Positions 60,128-64,000 of a DNA stretch of 64,000 nucleotides are shown here, in pieces. The DNA is from Streptomyces sp. CB00316 (GTDB lineage: Bacteria; Actinomycetota; Actinomycetes; Streptomycetales; Streptomycetaceae): the NCBI RefSeq assembly GCF_001905595.1, contig NZ_LIXI01000007.1, positions 1-64,000 on the forward strand, written 5' to 3'. The position numbers and the translations under genes were made by a program. Under the pieces are notes generated by a model that was given only the letters and a program-made list of their open reading frames with translations, ran no database searches and was not told the DNA's origin. Positions within the stretch are counted from its first letter, which is position 1; every line of letters begins with the position of its first letter.

Positions 60128-60850
60128 TCACTCGGCGATGCCGACCACCAGCCAGATGAAGCCCACGCCCCCGATGGTGCAGAGAAGGGTGGAGCGGGCG
60201 GGATGGGTGTGGTGCGCCTCGGGAAGAATCTCCGCAGCGGCCAGGTAGAGCAGCGCTCCGCCGAAGAAACCGAGATAGCCGCCGAGCAGTTCCTCCGGAA
60301 GGGTGAACAGCAGCGTCGTCGCGGCGCCCACGACCGGTGCCAGGGCAGCCGCGAACAGCATCAGGAGCGCCTTGCGTCGGGCGTTCCCGTAGAGACTGGT
60401 GAGGGTGTACGTGTTGAATCCGTCGGCGAAGTCATGACTGATCACCGCCAGCGCGACGGCCACGCCCATGGCTCCGCTGACCTGGAAGGCGGCGCCGAGC
60501 GCGATGCCGTCCATCAGGCTGTGGCCGACCATCGCGGCGGCCGCCGTGAGCCCCACCTGCGGGACGCGTTCACCGCTCGCCCCGTGTGCCACCTGGCGTA
60601 CGGCGAGCAGCCCCTCGACCAGATGGGCCACCAGGAAGCCGCCGACGAACAGCAGCAGGGCGGCGGGCACCCCGAACACCGGTGTCCCCGCGACCTCCAT
60701 CGCCTCCGGCAGGAGGTCCAGGCCGACCACTCCGAGCATCAGCCCGCCCGCGAAACCGAGCACCAGATGGCGGCGGTCCGTGACGCGTTGCGCGACCCAG
60801 CCGCCGGCCAGAGTCATCAGGAACGCGCCGAGCGCGACGAACACCGCCAT
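60128..60850 (-). CDS. ZIP family metal transporter
   Basis: A 240-residue membrane protein with seven or eight helices. ZIP marks: VGHSLMDGIALGAAFQ (HSxxDG in helix IV) and ISHDFADGFNT (HxxxDG-like in helix V), with a histidine patch PEAHHTHPA near the C-terminus. It imports Zn2+, Fe2+ or other divalent metals. It is convergent with cobB and divergent from the CobE-CobC gene, so a role in cobalt supply is possible but not shown. ATG at 60850. Confidence 0.9.
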   Translation of the reverse strand: MAVFVALGAFLMTLAGGWVAQRVTDRRHLVLGFAGGLMLGVVGLDLLPEAMEVAGTPVFGVPAALLLFVGGFLVAHLVEGLLAVRQVAHGASGERVPQVGLTAAAAMVGHSLMDGIALGAAFQVSGAMGVAVALAVISHDFADGFNTYTLTSLYGNARRKALLMLFAAALAPVVGAATTLLFTLPEELLGGYLGFFGGALLYLAAAEILPEAHHTHPARSTLLCTIGGVGFIWLVVGIAE

Positions 60851-61035
60851 GGGGTCTTGCTAGTCGATCGACCCGGTCGACCGCATCTCAGGGTGTCCTT
60901 ACCCGCGCCCTTACCCGCGCCCCTGTCCGCGGCGGCCTCGTCCGCCCGTACGACGAACCGTGCGACGGCCGGATCCGTGACCGTATACGGAACAGCTCCA
61001 CCCTCCACCGCTTGATCTGAAAGGCAGGCTCCGCC

Positions 61036-62625
61036 ATGACGACCCCCACACCCGAACCCGGCGCGCGGAACCTGGTCATCGGGGTCGGTGCCCGACGGGG
61101 AGCGCCGCTCGGCGAGGTGTACGGCCTGATCGAGGAGACCCTGCACGGGGCGGGGCTGCGTACCGCCGACGTGGTGGAGGTGGCGACCGTCGACGCGAAG
61201 GCGGACGAGCCGGGGATCGTGGGGGCCGCCGCCCGGCTCGGGGTGCCGGTGCGGACGTACCCGGCGGCGGCGCTCGCGGGGGTGCGCGTGCCGCACCCGT
61301 CGGACGCGGCCGACGGGGCGGTGGGGACGCCGTCGGTCGCGGAGGCGGCGGCGCTGATCGAGGCGGACGAGCTGGTGGTGGAGAAGTCCGTCGGCACGAG
61401 CCGTACGGCGGTCGCGACCTGCGCCGTGGCACGCCGGTTTCCGGCCGTCCTCGCGCCTTTCCCTGTTTCCGGCGAGAAAACTTCCACCCCACTCGTGACG
61501 GAAGGCCCCCGGCCGTTCACCATGACAGCCATGAATCCCCCCACACATCCCCCCACGCGAGACATCGAGAGCGCCGGGCCCGACCTGCGCCACCACGGCG
61601 ACGCGGAGGTGCGCGGCGAGAATCTGACCGATCTCGCCGTGAACGTCCGTACCCACACACCACCGGAGTGGCTGCGCCAGCGGATAGCCGCCTCCCTCGT
61701 CTCGCTGGCCGCCTACCCCGACGCCACACCGGCCCGGGAGGCGGTCGCCGAGCGGCACGGACTGCCGGTGGAACGCGTGCTGTTGACGGCGGGGGCCGCC
61801 GAGGCGTTCGTTCTGATCGCCCGGGCACTCCCGGCCAGGTGCCCGCTGGTCGTACATCCGCAGTTCACCGAGCCGGAGGCGGCGCTGCGGGCGGCCGGGC
61901 ACGGGGTGGGGCGGGTGCTGCTGCGGGAGGAGGACGGCTTCCGGCTCGATCCGGCGGCGGTGCCGGAGGAGGCGGATCTGGTGGTGGTCGGCAACCCGAC
62001 CAACCCGACGTCCGTGCTGCACCCGGCGGCCCTGCTGGAGCGGCTGGCCAGACCGGGGCGGACGCTGGTGGTCGACGAGGCGTTCATGGACGTCGTGCCG
62101 GGCGAGCGCGAGGCGTTGTGCGGGCGGACGGACATCCCCGGTCTGGTCGTGCTGCGCAGCCTCACCAAGACCTGGGGGCTGGCCGGGCTGCGGATCGGTT
62201 ACGTCCTGGCCCACCCGGAGACGATCGCGCTGCTCGCCGAGGCGCAGCCACTGTGGCCCGTGTCGTCCCCGGCGCTGGCGGCGGCGCAGGCGTGCATGGA
62301 GCCGCGGGCGCTGGTGGAGGCTGCCGAGGCGGCGGACCGGATCACCGTGGACCGGGCCCATCTGCTGGCCGGGCTCGCGGAGTTCAGCGAGGTGCAGGCC
62401 GTCGAGGAGGCCCGGGGCCCGTTCGTACTGGTGCGGCTGGCGCGGGCGGCGGAGATCCGCGAGCGGCTCCGGCTGCTGGGCTTCGCGGCCCGGCGCGGCG
62501 ACACGTTCCCGGGGCTCGGGCCGCAGTGGCTGCGGCTGGCCGTACGCGACCGGGCGACGACCAACCGCTTCCTCCAGGCCCTGGACCAGGCCGTTCAGGC
62601 GCTGCCCGCGCGAACGGGGCGCTGA
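61036..62625 (+). CDS. cobC: CobE-CobC fusion protein (CbiG_C-like domain plus PLP aminotransferase-like domain)
   Basis: A 529-residue continuous frame. Residues about 12-135 are a CobE/CbiG C-terminal domain (NLVIGVGARRGAPLGEVYGLIEETL; VVEKSVGTSRTAVATCAVAR). From about 180 a class I/II PLP fold of the HisC/CobC type follows: LTAGAAEAFVLIARAL, NPTNPTSVL, VVDEAFMD and the PLP lysine Lys378 in SLTKTWGLAGLRIG. The second part matches the Rv2231c/CobC family that makes aminopropanol-phosphate. The middle (about 140-180) is a linker; an internal ATG at 61522 has no ribosome site, so a single fused protein is favoured. Confidence 0.85.
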   Translation: MTTPTPEPGARNLVIGVGARRGAPLGEVYGLIEETLHGAGLRTADVVEVATVDAKADEPGIVGAAARLGVPVRTYPAAALAGVRVPHPSDAADGAVGTPSVAEAAALIEADELVVEKSVGTSRTAVATCAVARRFPAVLAPFPVSGEKTSTPLVTEGPRPFTMTAMNPPTHPPTRDIESAGPDLRHHGDAEVRGENLTDLAVNVRTHTPPEWLRQRIAASLVSLAAYPDATPAREAVAERHGLPVERVLLTAGAAEAFVLIARALPARCPLVVHPQFTEPEAALRAAGHGVGRVLLREEDGFRLDPAAVPEEADLVVVGNPTNPTSVLHPAALLERLARPGRTLVVDEAFMDVVPGEREALCGRTDIPGLVVLRSLTKTWGLAGLRIGYVLAHPETIALLAEAQPLWPVSSPALAAAQACMEPRALVEAAEAADRITVDRAHLLAGLAEFSEVQAVEEARGPFVLVRLARAAEIRERLRLLGFAARRGDTFPGLGPQWLRLAVRDRATTNRFLQALDQAVQALPARTGR

Positions 62626-62643
62626 GGGGTCCTCGGGGCAAGC

Positions 62644-62682
62644 CCGTGGGGCGGCGTTCCGTCGTACGAAGCCGCCCCACGG
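62644..62682. terminator. Terminator between cobC and the surface protein gene
   Basis: A perfect 12-bp inverted repeat (62644-62655 and 62671-62682) with a 15-nt loop lies between converging genes. Confidence 0.75.
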
Positions 62683-62701
62683 TCCCGTGCGCGGGCGCGG
62701 A

Positions 62702-63775
62702 TCAGGCCTGGCTGCCGCCGCTCCGCCGGCGCGCGACCACCGTGGCGCCCGCGCCGACCGCGAGCAGGAGGGCCGCACCGCCCGCGAGGTACGGGGTGGT
62801 GGAGCTGCCGCCGGTCTCGGCCAGGTTGGCCGTGGTGGGGGCCTTGCCGGTGTCGGAGCCGGTCTGCGGCTTCACATCGGCGCCGCCGTCACCCTGGTCG
62901 CCGCCGGTGGAACCGCCGTCCGAACCGGCCGTGGAGCCGCCGGTGTCGCCGCCCGTGGAACCGCCGGTGGAACCGCCTGTGGCACCCCCGGTGTCGCCGC
63001 CCGTGGAACCTCCGTCCGTGGCGCCGCCGTCGCTCTCCCCCGGCTCCTCGGGCGTCTTGGGCCCCTTCGGGGTCTCGCAGGTCGCCTCCGCCAGGGTGAC
63101 CTCGCCCTCCACCTCGGCCACGTTGAGCTTGAGCGGGTTCACCGAGACCTTCAGCTGAAGTGCCGTCGCGGCGGCCGTACGCGAGGTCGTCTCCGTCTTC
63201 GACAGGTCAAGGCTCACCTCACCGACGCCCGGTACCACGACCCGGGTCGGTCCGCCCGCGGAGAGCGACACCTTCTTGCCGAGCACCTTGACATGGCCGA
63301 GCACGTTCGATTCGGCGACGGGCTGCTCGCCGGCCTCGCAGAGCGCCTTGGAGGTCACCTTCTCGACCTCGATGAGCGAGAGCAGCGGCAGACCGGGCAC
63401 ATGGACCCGGGCCTTGGCCAGGTTGGTGTATCCCTCGGCCTTGTGCTCGTCCACGGTGGCGTTCGCGGCGGCCACGTCGGCGCGCAGGACGCTGACCGGC
63501 TTCCCGCCCGCCACGCCGTCCAGGTTCACCGTGAGGGCGGTCCTCTCGGCGCTTGCCGGTGCCTGCACCTCGTTGAGCGTGACCTCGAGGGGCACCTGGA
63601 GGGACTTGTTGAGGAGCGAGACGTCGAGCCCCGTACGGAGCACGACCGCGCTCGCCTTGCCCTCGCCGCCGGTGACGGGCGTCGCCGGGGCTGCCTGCGC
63701 GGGGACGGCGACAAGCAGAGCGACAGGAGCGGTGGCGGCCGCCAGGGCAGCGAGACGGAAGGTGTTGCTGTTCAA
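62702..63775 (-). CDS. Sortase-anchored surface protein (LAETG, SCO1860-like)
   Basis: A 357-residue secreted protein. The signal peptide (FRLAALAAATAPVALLVAVPAQA) is cut near residue 28. The body is a beta-rich domain with two Cys (ALCEAGEQP and ATCETPKG). A low-complexity GGxTGG tract follows (about residues 250-300). The C-terminus is a class E sorting signal: LAETG (about residue 318), a hydrophobic helix (YLAGGAALLLAVGAGATVV) and ARRR. SrtE sortases would link it to the wall. A TTG start at 63775 is used because the signal peptide begins there and no ATG or GTG precedes it usefully. Confidence 0.88.
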   Translation of the reverse strand: MNSNTFRLAALAAATAPVALLVAVPAQAAPATPVTGGEGKASAVVLRTGLDVSLLNKSLQVPLEVTLNEVQAPASAERTALTVNLDGVAGGKPVSVLRADVAAANATVDEHKAEGYTNLAKARVHVPGLPLLSLIEVEKVTSKALCEAGEQPVAESNVLGHVKVLGKKVSLSAGGPTRVVVPGVGEVSLDLSKTETTSRTAAATALQLKVSVNPLKLNVAEVEGEVTLAEATCETPKGPKTPEEPGESDGGATDGGSTGGDTGGATGGSTGGSTGGDTGGSTAGSDGGSTGGDQGDGGADVKPQTGSDTGKAPTTANLAETGGSSTTPYLAGGAALLLAVGAGATVVARRRSGGSQA

Positions 63776-64000
63776 GATGGTGGAACCCCCACAAGAGACA
63801 TGGAGCCACCGGCACAGTCCAATGGGGGACATCGCCTGTGCCGGTGGCCTCGACTCCGTGAATCTTTACGCACTGAGGGTGAACTGGCGGATACCTGAGG
63901 TGAGTTCACCCCAAAGGGGGGTTTCCGCGCGCATATTCGAATCTTTCGGCACGTGCGTTCCCTCCCGCCTCATTCCGTCACTCGTTTCACACGGTGTGAG
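63776..64000. other. Upstream region of the surface protein gene (window end)
   Basis: No gene is visible to the end of the window. Bases 63850-64000 are less GC-rich than the coding DNA and probably hold the promoter of the sortase substrate gene and part of the next intergenic region. Confidence 0.5.

Overview
The window is a piece of a Streptomyces chromosome. The evidence is the very high GC content with G/C-biased third positions, frequent GTG/TTG starts, many ATGA/GTGA overlaps, a chaplin, a Spo0M homologue, a class-E (LAXTG) sortase substrate, an FHA-ABC protein and a riboswitch-controlled cobalamin cluster. Gene order resembles, from memory only, the conserved core region of S. coelicolor around chpE, fabI/fabG, tyrS, pitH2 and the cob genes. 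I see no prophage, insertion sequence, CRISPR array, tRNA or secondary-metabolite cluster.

Left part (1-20 kb). The window opens with the leader and tandem promoters of a ribosomal RNA operon that runs off the left edge on the minus strand. It is followed by a 3-methyladenine glycosylase, Spo0M, a PEBP protein, an HNH protein and a TauE/SafE permease. Next come an SPFH-NfeD membrane pair, an ABC ATPase, a cysteine-free (ChpE-like) chaplin, a GAF histidine kinase/LuxR regulator pair, and a divergent short-chain dehydrogenase-QueA-like pair. A secreted lytic transglycosylase, a double-FHA ABC exporter of the Rv1747 type, SerB, a SixA-type phosphatase and a CynX/NimT transporter with a 38-residue companion close this part.

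Middle part (20-45 kb). This holds a GntR regulator, the fabG-fabI fatty-acid operon, the TldD/TldE protease pair (with an 86-bp duplication at the junction), tyrS, moaA, an acetate-type symporter with its DUF485 partner and a subtilase. It continues with a lysoplasmalogenase/fatty-acid hydroxylase pair, a DEDDh exonuclease with a BRCT-like tail, a SURF1 protein, a GH15 enzyme and a second short-chain dehydrogenase. A compact Asp23/AmaP envelope-stress operon follows.

Right part (45-64 kb). It starts with an enoyl-CoA hydratase, an HTH protein, an ABC-F ATPase, a VOC protein, an uncharacterised repeat-like protein, an alpha/beta hydrolase and a class II aldolase. A Pit phosphate transporter has a PHO box in front of it. 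A cobalamin riboswitch then precedes a short leader ORF and the overlapping genes cobD-cobQ-chlI/D-type chelatase-cobO-cobB; a ZIP metal transporter and a CobE-CobC fusion follow. The window ends in a sortase-anchored surface protein.

Most of the window is conserved core genome. The most interesting points are local: the cobalamin leader ORF, the tldD/tldE duplication, the CCTAGG cluster beside the two-component system, the cysteine-free chaplin, the Asp23/AmaP operon with its divergent neighbour, and several apparently leaderless genes.
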